Origin: Mesobacillus harenae
GTDB taxonomy: Bacteria; Bacillota; Bacilli; Bacillales; Cytobacillaceae
NCBI RefSeq assembly: GCF_013343715.1
Contig: NZ_JABUNR010000002.1
Coordinates: 310,001 to 374,000 of the forward strand
Direction of reading: 5' to 3'
Length of the DNA: 64,000 bases
Shown: one piece after another, positions 25,323 through 34,034 of the stretch
How positions within the stretch are numbered: the stretch's first letter is position 1
How the letters are laid out: the number at the start of each line of letters is the position of its first letter
The notes under the pieces: generated by a model
What the model was told of the DNA's origin: nothing
Seen by the model: only the letters and a program-made list of their open reading frames with translations
The model's database searches: none
Translations under genes and position numbers: made by a program

Positions 25323-26222
25323 CTATTTCGATTTAGGGTCTAAAGCGTCTCGCAGTCCATCTCCGACAAGGTTAAGGGCGAGAACAACAAGGAAAATTGC
25401 AAAGCCCGGCAATAAGCTGACATGAGGGGCCACACGAATAAACTCCTGGCCTTCACTTAACATGACGCCCCATTCAGCTAATGGCGGCTGAGCTCCTAAA
25501 CCTAAGAAACTCATTCCGGCAGCAGCAAGGATCATCCAGCCAACATCTAAACTGACGGCAACAATAATCGGCGGCAGACAGTTTGGCAAAATATGATGGA
25601 AAATGATATGCAAATGTCCGGCTCCAAGAGCACGCTCAGCTAAAACAAATTCCATTTCCCTAAAGGATAGAGTACTTCCCCGGACTATCCTCGCGTAATA
25701 GGGAATTCCAACAATACTAACTGCAATCATTGTGTTCATAAGGCCAGGCCCTAATGCTGCAATAATAGCAATTGCAAGCAAAACGTATGGGAATGCCATT
25801 AAAATATCCATAAAGCGCATAATGACGGTGTCATAGAAATTTCTAAAATAACCGGCAATTAATCCGAGAGCAGATCCAATAACCAGTGCAATGGTAACAG
25901 CGATAATACCGACAATGATCGAGACCCTGCCTCCGTATATAATTCTGCTAAGCATGTCCCTGCCTAAATGATCCGTCCCCAAAACATGTCCCTCCGTACC
26001 GACTGGCTTTAATCGGTTTGTCAGGTCTACCTCATTGGGATCTGCGAACGGCAAAAATGGGGCTAGTGCCATTGCAACCATCATAATCGCGAGCAGGATC
26101 AGGCCGGCAACAGCCGCTTTGTCTTTTTTAAATACCTTCCAAGCCATTCCCCATGGACCCTGCTTTGCTTTTTGTTTAGGCTTGATGCTGGGGATTTCTT
26201 GATTTTGTATGACTGGTTCCAT
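25323..26222 (-). CDS. Peptide ABC transporter permease (DppC/OppC type)
   Basis: 299 residues. A long N-terminal cytoplasmic stretch precedes helix 1, and the conserved GTDHLGRDMLSRIIYGGRVS segment precedes the permease core of five more helices. The EAA loop is RGSTLSFREMEFVLAERALGAGHLHI, given here in parts around residues 185-210, where the ATPases dock. The C-terminus GDGLRDALDPK is canonical. AGGAGGGG is placed 7 bases before the ATG. It forms the channel with the DppB-type protein 13 bases upstream. Confidence 0.93.
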   Translation of the reverse strand: MEPVIQNQEIPSIKPKQKAKQGPWGMAWKVFKKDKAAVAGLILLAIMMVAMALAPFLPFADPNEVDLTNRLKPVGTEGHVLGTDHLGRDMLSRIIYGGRVSIIVGIIAVTIALVIGSALGLIAGYFRNFYDTVIMRFMDILMAFPYVLLAIAIIAALGPGLMNTMIAVSIVGIPYYARIVRGSTLSFREMEFVLAERALGAGHLHIIFHHILPNCLPPIIVAVSLDVGWMILAAAGMSFLGLGAQPPLAEWGVMLSEGQEFIRVAPHVSLLPGFAIFLVVLALNLVGDGLRDALDPKSK

Positions 26223-26235
26223 TGATCAGCCCCTC

Positions 26236-27192
26236 CTACTTATATGAAATGCGTGGGTCAAATATTGCGTATAAAATATCAATCAATAAGTTTATGGCCA
26301 CGTAGGTTGTCGCTACAAATAAAATGACTCCTTGGACGAGCGGGAAATCCCTGGCGAGAATCCCATTGACCATCAGTGTTCCGATTCCTGGCCATGCAAA
26401 AACCATTTCTACTAAAACAGCTCCCGCTAGCAGGAATCCAATTTGCATCCCAATTACAGTCAATACAGGGATAAAAGCATTTTTCAAAGCATGGATAAGG
26501 ACAACGTTTTTTTCCTTTAATCCTTTTGATCTTGCTGTACGGATGTAATCCTGGCTAAATACTTCAACCATACTGGAACGCGTCATTCGGGCAATAATCG
26601 CTCCAGCACCGGCTGAAAGCGCAATCGCCGGAAGGATTAAATGCCTGATCATGTCCCAAAATCCATCCTGTCCTGCCGAGTACATTCCGGAAATAGGCAG
26701 CCAGTCTAAATTAAGACCAAAGACAATTTGAAGAAGAAGCCCCAGCCAGAATACAGGAAGACAAAAACCGATCAGCACCATGAACATCATGGAACGATCT
26801 AGCCAGGAGTATTTTTTATAAGCTGAGATAATACCCGCGCCAATTCCGAAGACGGAAGCAATGATAATACTGGCGAGCGTAAGAATAAATGTGGCTGTAA
26901 AGCGCTCCGCTACAAGCGGCAGCACTTCCATTTTCATTTGAATCGACCGGCCCCAATCACCTTGAAACACGTTGCCAATCCAAGTTATGTACTGTGTATG
27001 GAGCGGCTGATCCAACCCTAGCTGTGTATTGAGCTTGGCAATCGACGCCTCTGTCGCTTTCGGGCCAAGAATAATTTTCGCAGGGTCACCTGGCGATAGA
27101 TGCATAATCGAAAACACGAGTACGGTAACGCCGAACAAAACCGGAACTAGTCCGAATAATCGCCTCAAAATATAAGAAGCCAACCATAACAC
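26236..27192 (-). CDS. Peptide ABC transporter permease (DppB/OppB type)
   Basis: 318 residues with six helices. N-terminal YILRRLFGLVPVLFGVTVLVF and HLSPGDPAKIILGP are typical of DppB, the EAA loop is TARSKGLKEKNVVLIHALKNA, and the C-terminal ILYAIFDPRISYK is the family end. The start is uncertain: a GTG at 27192 overlaps the AGGAGG itself, while a TTG at 27183 has the ideal 8-base spacing. It is separated from the binding-protein gene by a hairpin. Confidence 0.92.
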   Translation of the reverse strand: MLWLASYILRRLFGLVPVLFGVTVLVFSIMHLSPGDPAKIILGPKATEASIAKLNTQLGLDQPLHTQYITWIGNVFQGDWGRSIQMKMEVLPLVAERFTATFILTLASIIIASVFGIGAGIISAYKKYSWLDRSMMFMVLIGFCLPVFWLGLLLQIVFGLNLDWLPISGMYSAGQDGFWDMIRHLILPAIALSAGAGAIIARMTRSSMVEVFSQDYIRTARSKGLKEKNVVLIHALKNAFIPVLTVIGMQIGFLLAGAVLVEMVFAWPGIGTLMVNGILARDFPLVQGVILFVATTYVAINLLIDILYAIFDPRISYK

Positions 27193-27289
27193 CTCCTGAA
27201 GAACTTTAGTTGAGAATCGTTTTTTCGATATTGCCGTTCATGGTTTTACGCAATCGAAAACCTTTTAAAATAAATCTCCTAATGGAAGA

Positions 27290-27327
27290 AAAAGAGGAAA
27301 GAGGAGCTACCTCCTATTTCCTCTTTA
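27290..27327 (-). terminator. Hairpin between binding-protein and permease genes
   Basis: Arms AAAGAGGAAATAGGAG and CTCCTCTTTCCTCTTT pair over 15-16 positions around a 4-base loop, followed leftward by a T-rich run. It probably terminates part of the transcription after the receptor gene, raising receptor over permease levels. Confidence 0.75.
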
Positions 27328-27331
27328 AAAT

Positions 27332-28933
27332 TTACTCAATATTAACGTTGGCAAAGCGGAATACTCCAGTTGGGTGAAGCTTAAAGTCTTTAACACGGCT
27401 GGATGTAGCGATAATTTGTTTCTCATGGTCTACAACAATCCAAGGTGCTTCAGACATAATGATTTCTTGCGCTTCTTCGTACATTTTTGTACGCTCTGCT
27501 TTGTCCTTCGTTACACGAGCTTTAGCAAGGAGCTCATCTACCTCTTCGTTCTTATAGTAAGAATCGTTGAATCCGGCAGTTGGCCATTGTGCACCGCTAA
27601 ACAAGATGTACAGGAAGTTGTCTGGGTCTCCATTGTCGCCGATCCAAGACATTTGGTGCATATCCATATCATTTTGATCAGCAGGAACAAATACTTTATC
27701 CAAGTATGCTCCCCACTCCAACGTTTGAATTTCAACTTCTACGCCAATTTTAGCAAGGTCTGATTGAATCGCAGCTGCCATTGCTTGCGGCTGCTGCATG
27801 CCTGAACCAGATTCCGGAACCCAATATGTCACTTTAAAGCCATCTGGATGTCCAGCCTCAGCAAGCAATTCCTTTGCCTTTTCAAGATCAAAATCATAGT
27901 TTGTTACATTAGGATTATGGCCCCAAACTGTCGGAGGAAGCGGGCTGTTTGCAATCTCACCAGATCCCTGAAGAATTCCATCGACAATTGCTTCTTTATT
28001 AATTGCGTAGTTAACTGCTTGTCTTACCTTCACATTATCAAAAGGTGCACGCTGTGTATTGAATGCTGTCCACCAAACATGCATACCTGCTTGTTCGTTC
28101 ATTGTGATGTCTTCATTTCCGCGGAGTCTTTCTAGATCATCCGGAGGAATATTAACCATGACATCGATATTGCCTGCCTCAAGCTCTGCCAAGCGAGTTT
28201 GCGCTTCAGTAATTGGCTTGAAAATCAGCTGCTCGACACTTGGTGCACCTTTGAAATATTCATCATTTTTTTCTAAAATGATTTCAACTCCCGGGCTCCA
28301 GCTTGTAAACTTGTAAGGGCCTGTTCCAACAGGATTTTTCGTAAAATCTGCTCCATGCTCCTCAACGGCAGCAGGGCTGACAATGCTCGCTGCATGCATA
28401 GCCATGTTGCCCAAGAAAGGAGCAAATGGTTCTGTCAGCGTAATTTTTACGGTATGTTCATCAACGGCTTCAACGGAAGCTACTTGTCCAAATGTGAATT
28501 CCGCATAAGCATATGTTCCAGTATCATGGAACGGGTGGTTAGGATCTGTCTGGCGTTCAATGCTGAATTTAACAGCTTCTGCATTTAACGGAGTTCCATC
28601 GTGGAATTTTACATCCTTCTTCAAGTGGAATGTGTACTCAAGTCCATCATCGGATACATCCCATTTTTCAGCTAGATCTGGTTCTAGTTCTGTGCTCTCG
28701 TCTTTAAACTGAACCAATTGATCGTAAATCTCCATAGCCGCACGGCTGGAGTTGTAGTCAGAAATCTGATGGGCATCTAGTGAAGTCGGCTCAGCCTCCA
28801 GACCAATAATTAAGTTATTCTTCTCTTCAGCAGACCCGCCGCTGGAGCCAGATGACGAGTCATTAGAACAACCCATTAAGAAAGTTGATACTAATAGAAC
28901 AGTCATAAACAGGTAAAGTACGTATTTTTTCAA
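27332..28933 (-). CDS. Peptide ABC transporter substrate-binding lipoprotein (SBP_bac_5)
   Basis: 533 residues. The signal peptide ends TFLMGC with Cys22 lipidated, followed by a Ser/Gly-rich linker. Family signatures are LIIGLEAEPTSLDAH, FHLKKDVKFHDGTPLNAEAVKFS, GTGPYKFTSWSPG, FNTQRAPFDNVKVRQAVNYAI and DMHQMSWIGDNGDPDNFLY. It is the extracellular receptor for the B, C, D and F genes downstream. Glutathione, dipeptides and other small amides are typical ligands of this clade; I cannot choose. It begins 52 bases after the two-component/membrane protein genes. Confidence 0.93.
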   Translation of the reverse strand: MKKYVLYLFMTVLLVSTFLMGCSNDSSSGSSGGSAEEKNNLIIGLEAEPTSLDAHQISDYNSSRAAMEIYDQLVQFKDESTELEPDLAEKWDVSDDGLEYTFHLKKDVKFHDGTPLNAEAVKFSIERQTDPNHPFHDTGTYAYAEFTFGQVASVEAVDEHTVKITLTEPFAPFLGNMAMHAASIVSPAAVEEHGADFTKNPVGTGPYKFTSWSPGVEIILEKNDEYFKGAPSVEQLIFKPITEAQTRLAELEAGNIDVMVNIPPDDLERLRGNEDITMNEQAGMHVWWTAFNTQRAPFDNVKVRQAVNYAINKEAIVDGILQGSGEIANSPLPPTVWGHNPNVTNYDFDLEKAKELLAEAGHPDGFKVTYWVPESGSGMQQPQAMAAAIQSDLAKIGVEVEIQTLEWGAYLDKVFVPADQNDMDMHQMSWIGDNGDPDNFLYILFSGAQWPTAGFNDSYYKNEEVDELLAKARVTKDKAERTKMYEEAQEIIMSEAPWIVVDHEKQIIATSSRVKDFKLHPTGVFRFANVNIE

Positions 28934-28985
28934 AATATAATCCCCCTCTCATCTATTATTAAAATTATAATAATTTTCTCAATAT

Positions 28986-30029
28986 TTAATTTATATCTAC
29001 CTTCCCGGTTTTTATATTTAAATGATGTAAAAACATTCTGATTATATAAATTAAACAAATAATGGAAGAAATAAAGCCAAACGATATAAATAGAGTGATA
29101 ATTGAAATGCCTAACTGGTGGGAATACCCAGTTAATATAATCGCTGTTGCTGCCAGCCCAAACTTTAAAAAGGAATGTTCTGGCGCTAACTTTCGAATGG
29201 CTCCTGATAGCTCGATGATGGTTGAAGTGAATAGACTGAGATAAACGATGATAAGGAAGCCGCGCTCAACCTGTTGGCCAAGCATCATAAACAAAAGCTC
29301 ATTCTCATGGTGAAGAAGTTTAGTATGGGTAAACGAAACAAGCGTCATTGAAGAAAAGGCGAGAATAATTGTCGCCCAAATTAACGTGCCAAAGAACAAC
29401 TTTTGAATTCCCTTTGAGAAGTTAACTTCCACATAACGATCGAGCCATGGCAGCTGCGAAAACATTTTCGAAAAGAATGTTGCTGTTAATAGGAAGAATA
29501 ATAGAATTGCACCCTCCTGTTCGATGTGAAGAAACCTTGGATGATAGTGCAAGAGATTATGATAAACTGTCTCAAGCCCTTTTTGCAGAAAAATGTAGTT
29601 GGGCAGGAATACGGCTAACCCTAAAAGTATGGAAATTTTAACTGTATGCAGGCTGTCCGCCTTATTTCTGAAAAGAACAATTAAAGCGAGCAGAAACACG
29701 GTCAGTACAAACAGAATTAAATAAGATGAGTACCTTAATGACGCATTTAAAATAAGGAATAAAATTAAAAGATGGATCGTAACCGACTCCAAAAATAAGA
29801 TTGCATTTAAAAGGGGTAACAAATGCGAGTTTTTCATCAGCTTTCTGCGGGACATCCACAAAAATGGAATCAAAAGTACAAAAGCGGCAAGAAAACTGCC
29901 GATGATTATAAAGCCAGCTAGTGCACCGTAAGAATAGACGGCTTGTCCTGATACAAACAAAAGACTGATCGTGAGCCACACTGAAACCAACTTGGATAGA
30001 CTGGGCGGGAACGCTTGCGGCACGATCAT
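28986..30029 (-). CDS. Polytopic membrane protein, possibly YkvI/APC-fold related
   Basis: 347 residues with about ten hydrophobic helices and short loops. Near the N-terminus, LLFVSGQAVYSYGALAG weakly resembles the G-x-x-F-A-S-G-Q segment of YkvI-type proteins, and the length agrees, but the match is too slight to name it. The start overlaps the response-regulator stop by 4 bases, so it is cotranscribed with a two-component system. The peptide transporter follows in the same direction. It could be a transporter or a membrane co-sensor. Function unknown. Confidence 0.6.
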   Translation of the reverse strand: MIVPQAFPPSLSKLVSVWLTISLLFVSGQAVYSYGALAGFIIIGSFLAAFVLLIPFLWMSRRKLMKNSHLLPLLNAILFLESVTIHLLILFLILNASLRYSSYLILFVLTVFLLALIVLFRNKADSLHTVKISILLGLAVFLPNYIFLQKGLETVYHNLLHYHPRFLHIEQEGAILLFFLLTATFFSKMFSQLPWLDRYVEVNFSKGIQKLFFGTLIWATIILAFSSMTLVSFTHTKLLHHENELLFMMLGQQVERGFLIIVYLSLFTSTIIELSGAIRKLAPEHSFLKFGLAATAIILTGYSHQLGISIITLFISFGFISSIICLIYIIRMFLHHLNIKTGKVDIN

Positions 30030-30748
30030 TTTGTCAGCACCGAATTCCGGTATTCACTTGGAGAGAAGCCAGTATGCTTTTTAAAAGAACTGCTTAAATG
30101 GTGCTGGCTGCTAAAACCGCAAGTTTCCGCGACACGGTTAATGCTCCAGTCCTTATGCTTGACCAGCAGCTGTTTGGCCATTTCAATTCGGTAGTGAAGT
30201 AAAAATTCCGAAAAAGATTGACCCACTTCTTCACTGAACAATCGGCTTAAATAATTCGAATTAAAATGCAGCTCCTCGGCAAGTGCGGTTAATTTTAAAG
30301 GCTCTTGGAAGCGCTCCTTGATGGTCGTAATTACCTTTTCTATTACATTGGATTTCATCCCAAATTCAGGGTGTTCGAGTACATAATTGTCCAATACCTT
30401 AATAAGCTCTCTTTCGATGACTGGCTTTACTACATAATCATAAACTCTCAATTTAATAGACTCTTTGGCATAGTCAAAATCCTGGAAGGCCGTTACAACA
30501 ATGAGGTCCAAGTTAGGCATTTTCTGCTTCATGATCGAAGCTACCTCGAGTCCATTTCGGCCTGGCAATTTCACATCTATAAAAGCCAGCTGGAAGGTTT
30601 CGCCTCGTTCAGCCCAGCGGTCAACAATCCGGATGGCTTCAGAACCATTAATGGCCTGATGAACATTCCAGGTCGGATAATGAGCATTTATCAGTAACTC
30701 GAGCTGCGCCAACTCGATTGGTTCATCATCAAGCAATAAAACATCCAT
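30026..30748 (-). CDS. YesN-type response regulator with AraC DNA-binding domain
   Basis: 240 residues. Receiver domain: acidic pair in LLLDDEP (residues 4-10), phosphorylated Asp58 in LAFIDVKLPG, Thr in VVTAFQD and Lys in YVVKPV. The C-terminal AraC domain has two helix-turn-helix units, the second around SINRVAETCGFSSQHHLSSSFKKHTG. The ATG at 30748 has AAAGGGG 9 bases upstream; the in-frame GTG-type extension to 30793 would run into the kinase gene. It is the partner of the kinase whose stop lies 18 bases before it. Likely targets are the downstream membrane protein and peptide transporter genes. Confidence 0.92.
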   Translation of the reverse strand: MDVLLLDDEPIELAQLELLINAHYPTWNVHQAINGSEAIRIVDRWAERGETFQLAFIDVKLPGRNGLEVASIMKQKMPNLDLIVVTAFQDFDYAKESIKLRVYDYVVKPVIERELIKVLDNYVLEHPEFGMKSNVIEKVITTIKERFQEPLKLTALAEELHFNSNYLSRLFSEEVGQSFSEFLLHYRIEMAKQLLVKHKDWSINRVAETCGFSSQHHLSSSFKKHTGFSPSEYRNSVLTK

Positions 30749-30765
30749 ATCGTCCGTCCCCTTTC

Positions 30766-31530
30766 TTATGTTAGATCTGTCCGAAGCGGCCAAGTCACTT
30801 CAACTACAGCACCCCCATTGTGGCTGCGGTTTTTTGTTGTGAAGGTAGCTTCTTGTTGAAAAAGCAAAAATAATCTTCGCTGCAGATTTAAAAGGCCAAT
30901 CTTATTTTCCTCCGAAGCTAGTTCCATATAATCTTCTTTGAAACCCGGCCCATTATCCTCTACTGTGAGCTGGATTGTCTGTGAGTCTAGCTGACTAATT
31001 TTAATGGAAAGTGCAGCATCCTCTTCTATCATTTCAAGCCCATGCTTAAAAGCATTCTCGACTAATGTTTGCAATAGATACGGTATTACGAGAGTTTGAT
31101 TTAATCCCTTTTCAATCTCCCAATCTATCTGCAGCCGATGTCCAAACCGCAGCTTTTGTATTTCCAGATAGTTATTTGTGTAGGAAATTTCCTTTTCCAT
31201 TGGGTATAAAGCTTCTTTGTTCGTGTACTTTGACCGTAAATACATCACCATATGCTCGAACGCTCCTGAAAGCCGATCATATTGTTTTAAACGCACCAAA
31301 CCGAGCAAAGAATTTAACGCATTAAAAAGAAAATGCGGCTGGATTTGCTGATTGAGCTGCAGGTAGCGGCTAACTTCCAGTTCTTTTTCAAGTAATGCTT
31401 GGCGATTTTCCATTTCTAAAAAATAAACCTGCCGTTCATTGCTCGTATAAAAAATCAATATAAAGAAACCAACCACTGGCCCCAAAATACTAATCAGAAT
31501 CACAATAAAAAAACTCTCATACGATATCAT
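30766..31530 (-). CDS. LytS/YesM-type sensor histidine kinase, short
   Basis: 254 residues with only one N-terminal membrane helix (about 6-28) and no extracellular sensor domain. A short coiled linker leads to the His_kinase domain QPHFLFNALNSLLGLVRL with the phosphorylated His, then the ATPase domain with N-box TLVENAFKHGLE, G-box VEDNGPGFK and KIGLLNLQRRL. GGGGA lies 7 bases before the ATG. Without its own sensor, it probably relies on a partner, and the cotranscribed polytopic protein at 28986 is the obvious candidate. Confidence 0.9.
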   Translation of the reverse strand: MISYESFFIVILISILGPVVGFFILIFYTSNERQVYFLEMENRQALLEKELEVSRYLQLNQQIQPHFLFNALNSLLGLVRLKQYDRLSGAFEHMVMYLRSKYTNKEALYPMEKEISYTNNYLEIQKLRFGHRLQIDWEIEKGLNQTLVIPYLLQTLVENAFKHGLEMIEEDAALSIKISQLDSQTIQLTVEDNGPGFKEDYMELASEENKIGLLNLQRRLFLLFQQEATFTTKNRSHNGGAVVEVTWPLRTDLT

Positions 31531-31609
31531 TCAAAAGTCCCCATTATTTCAAATATTTAAAATTATTATACTCCAAACATAATCATCATGATATACCTCA
31601 AAAAGAAAA

Positions 31610-31651
31610 GGTGACAGGCACCATCCAGAAAACTGGATGGTGCCTGTCACC
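31610..31651. repeat. REP-like palindrome, paired, AAAA loop
   Basis: Perfect 19-bp arms with loop AAAA instead of TTTT. It lies 8 bases after the hmoA stop, and A and T runs on its two sides could make it terminate both the hmoA and kinase-side transcripts. Confidence 0.95.
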
Positions 31652-31658
31652 TTTAATC

Positions 31659-31976
31659 TTATTTTGCTGTTTTGACTGCTTTGATTTCGTATGTTCCGCC
31701 TTCAGAGCTTACTATGTAATCTGGCTTAGGCTGGCCTAACTTCGCCTTATGGCCTGCAATATGTTCCTCGCTCTTTTCCCACTGCTTCCAGTGGTCTTCC
31801 GATTCCCAGCGGACTAACACAACAACCTCTTCATCTCCGCGGCGAACCTTCTTAACCATCACCGTTACATCTACAAACCCTTCTTGTTTTTCAATAATTC
31901 CTTCCCCACTAAACCTTGCCACAACCTTATCAGAATTCCCCTCAGTAACGATCGTCTTCCTCATTTGAACAAACAT
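31659..31976 (-). CDS. hmoA: Heme-degrading monooxygenase HmoA (IsdG-like ABM domain)
   Basis: 105 residues, near the size of B. subtilis HmoA and strongly alike by recall: MFVQMRKTIV, VARFSGEGIIEKQEGFVDVTVM, KVRRGDEEVVVLVRWESEDHWKQWEKSEEH in parts around residues 43-72, and AGHKAKLGQPKPDYI. The catalytic Trp and His are in the RWESEDHWKQW and EHIAGH segments. The enzyme cleaves haem to release iron. A Fur box lies 39-53 bases upstream, which fits iron-starvation induction. A single-gene unit with a REP hairpin at its 3' end. Confidence 0.9.
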   Translation of the reverse strand: MFVQMRKTIVTEGNSDKVVARFSGEGIIEKQEGFVDVTVMVKKVRRGDEEVVVLVRWESEDHWKQWEKSEEHIAGHKAKLGQPKPDYIVSSEGGTYEIKAVKTAK

Positions 31977-32014
31977 AAATCATCTCTCCCCATGCTTAAT
32001 ACCATTAGTTTAAC

Positions 32015-32032
32015 TGAAAATGATTATCATTA
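32015..32032. promoter_or_regulatory. Fur box upstream of hmoA
   Basis: TGAAAATGATTATCA (32015-32029) matches the 7-1-7 Fur consensus TGATAAT-N-ATTATCA with a single mismatch. The extended site continues to 32032. It lies 39 bases before the hmoA start. Confidence 0.8.
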
Positions 32033-32066
32033 CCACAAAAACATAATAGCTGTAATTGGAAGTGAA

Positions 32067-32085
32067 TTGGATGGTGCCTGTCACC
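32067..32085 (-). repeat. REP half-unit between divergent hmoA and ABC genes
   Basis: TTGGATGGTGCCTGTCACC, single reverse unit with one end substitution. It sits between the hmoA Fur box and the rightward ABC operon. Confidence 0.9.
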
Positions 32086-32146
32086 CGTTGCTTACTATTT
32101 TTTAGTATGATACGTTTAAGGCAAAAATATAGGGGGTGAGGAATGA

Positions 32147-32995
32147 ATGATAGATGTACGGAATGTCTCAAAGGTATTTAAGGATTCTATAGCAGTGGAC
32201 CAAATTAATTTTAAGGTAAATGAAGGGGAGATATTCGGTTTCTTAGGGCCTAATGGAGCTGGGAAAACGACGACTATTCGAATGATGATTGGTTTGCTGA
32301 AACCGAGCAAAGGGGAAATTTGGATCGATCAATTAAACATACAAAGCAACACAAAAAAGGTGCATGAACGCATCGGCGTCGTCTTTGAACTCCCAAATTT
32401 GTATTTGAAATGGTCGATCCGAGACAACCTTGTGTTTTTTGCAGATTTATATAAAGTTCCTTTGAAACAAGTAGAAAATATTATGGAAAGTTTACATCTG
32501 GATAACAAGGCTGAACAAAAGGTGCATTCACTGTCAAAGGGCTGGAAGCAAAGAGTTCTTATCGCTAGGGCATTGCTCCATCAGCCTAAAATCTTATTTT
32601 TAGATGAACCAACAAGCGGACTTGACCCAAACACAGCAACGTTAATTCGCAAATACATACATTCGTTAAAATTACAGGGAACTACAATTGTTTTGACCAC
32701 TCATGATATGAACGAGGCTGATCAATTAAGTGACCGTGTTGGAATCATGTATCAAGGGAAACTAGTTGCACTTGACTCTCCTCAGAAAATAAAAGAACGG
32801 TACGGGAAAGACGAAGTTGTTGTGGAATACAAGGAAAACAACGACTTGGTGAAGGTCATTTTACCTCTAAACACACCGGAAACGGCTGCTTTTTTATATG
32901 AAAAAATGTATGCAGGGAGCATAATCAATCTTCATTCACAGGAAGCAACCTTGGCGGATGTGTTTGCGAGACTGACAGGAAGTGAATTAAGTTGA
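32147..32995 (+). CDS. ABC-2 type transporter ATP-binding protein
   Basis: 282 residues. Walker A is GPNGAGKTTT, the Q-loop VVFELPNLYLKWS, the signature a variant LSKGWKQRV, and Walker B ILFLDEPTSGLDPNT with the switch TTHDMNE. A C-terminal extension of about 70 residues is typical of drug or bacteriocin-exporter ATPases of the CcmA/NatA group. The start follows GGGGGTGAGG. The permease gene overlaps or abuts its stop. It could export a drug, a peptide or Na+. The substrate is unknown. Confidence 0.9.
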   Translation: MIDVRNVSKVFKDSIAVDQINFKVNEGEIFGFLGPNGAGKTTTIRMMIGLLKPSKGEIWIDQLNIQSNTKKVHERIGVVFELPNLYLKWSIRDNLVFFADLYKVPLKQVENIMESLHLDNKAEQKVHSLSKGWKQRVLIARALLHQPKILFLDEPTSGLDPNTATLIRKYIHSLKLQGTTIVLTTHDMNEADQLSDRVGIMYQGKLVALDSPQKIKERYGKDEVVVEYKENNDLVKVILPLNTPETAAFLYEKMYAGSIINLHSQEATLADVFARLTGSELS

Positions 32996-32997
32996 GG

Positions 32998-33687
32998 ATG
33001 AACTTGACGTATAAGCTGATAAAACATGAAATCATTGATTTCCTCAAGCAGCCTCCCCTATGGATCCTCGTTCTTCTGCCGATTGTCATGTCTGTCATGA
33101 TTATTGGTGTAATGAGCGACACAGGTCAGGAAATGATGCTGCTGCCCAGCTGGATTCTGTTTGCTCAAGTGATGGTAGGCATCATGATTACAGCCCCAAA
33201 TTTTATTGAAGAGAAAGAGCATAAAACGCTTGATGCACTCATGATATCTCCTCTAACCTTAAATGAAGTAATCATGGCTAAAGGTACGACCATCCTATTA
33301 TTTTCATTTTTATCACAAACACTAGTCTATTTATTAAATACTGGATTCGATTTGGAATTATTAAAAGTGATTCCATTAATGGTCGCAGGCGGAATCTTGT
33401 TCATTCAAATCGGGATCATTATCGGCCTGACGATGAACTCCTCAAAAACGGCATCCGCACTGTCATCCATTGTTATGATTACCCTATTTTTAATCGGAAC
33501 CTTATATCAAGTGCTACCAGCTTGGGAGGACGTTTTGAAGTTCATACCCAGTGTCGTGGTAGCAGAAAATATTTTTGCTATTTTCAACCGAAAGATTCTT
33601 TGGTTTGAGCTAGGACTCCTCCTACTTTGGATCTTAATCTGTTATCTCATCATTCAATACCTAGTTAAAAAAGAATTGAATCGATGA
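32998..33687 (+). CDS. ABC-2 type transporter permease
   Basis: About 229 residues with six helices and the ABC-2 pattern: MNLTYKLIKHEIIDFLKQPPLW amphipathic start, then APNFIEEKEHKTLDALMISPLTLNEVIMAKG. The motif after helix 2 (EEKEHKTLDALMISP) is the usual ABC-2 coupling segment. A TTG at 32992 overlapping the ATPase stop is an alternative start; the ATG at 32998 has little room for a ribosome site other than TTGAGG. It should form the membrane part of the exporter with the preceding ATPase. Confidence 0.88.
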   Translation: MNLTYKLIKHEIIDFLKQPPLWILVLLPIVMSVMIIGVMSDTGQEMMLLPSWILFAQVMVGIMITAPNFIEEKEHKTLDALMISPLTLNEVIMAKGTTILLFSFLSQTLVYLLNTGFDLELLKVIPLMVAGGILFIQIGIIIGLTMNSSKTASALSSIVMITLFLIGTLYQVLPAWEDVLKFIPSVVVAENIFAIFNRKILWFELGLLLLWILICYLIIQYLVKKELNR

Positions 33688-33703
33688 TTTTGTTGGGCCA
33701 CAA

Positions 33704-33739
33704 CTGGAAGGTGCCTGGTAGGTGACAGGCACCACCCAG
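33704..33739. repeat. REP remnant followed by a forward half-unit
   Basis: A truncated reverse unit (CTGGAAGGTGCCTG) is followed directly by GGTGACAGGCACCACCCAG, so the two face away from each other. This is the opposite order to the hairpin copies. It follows the permease gene. Confidence 0.8.
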
Positions 33740-33819
33740 AAATATGGAAGAAGCCACACGACGACTATTCCCAATTTTCTTTCTTTATGTTATAGTGTGA
33801 ATGAATTGAATATTTGATT

Positions 33820-33917
33820 GGCACTGGGGGTGCCGGATAATAGCCGGCTGAGATTAAGACCTGTAGTCTTTGACCCTTGAACCTGATCTGGTTAATACCA
33901 GCGGAGGGAAGTGTATC
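33820..33917 (+). ncRNA. TPP riboswitch (THI element)
   Basis: Contains the conserved thiamin pyrophosphate aptamer core in order: GGGGGTGCC, GGCTGAGATT, a variable hairpin (AAGACCTGTAGTCTT), ACCCTTGAACCTGATCTGG, TTAATACCAGCGGAGGGAAG. It lies about 120 bases before the thiW start. A possible expression-platform hairpin GATTCC-TAAGCT-GGAGTC (one G-U pair) followed by GGCTTTTTTT ends near 33969, consistent with TPP-dependent premature termination. Confidence 0.95.
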
Positions 33918-34034
33918 GGCTCTGTTGTCGTACATACGCGGATTCCTAAGCTGGAGTCGGCTTTTTTTGTTGACTTCAGTGATAGGAAATTCGGTTCTTC
34001 ACCCCCAGTGCAAAATTTACTGGAGGGATTTTTT

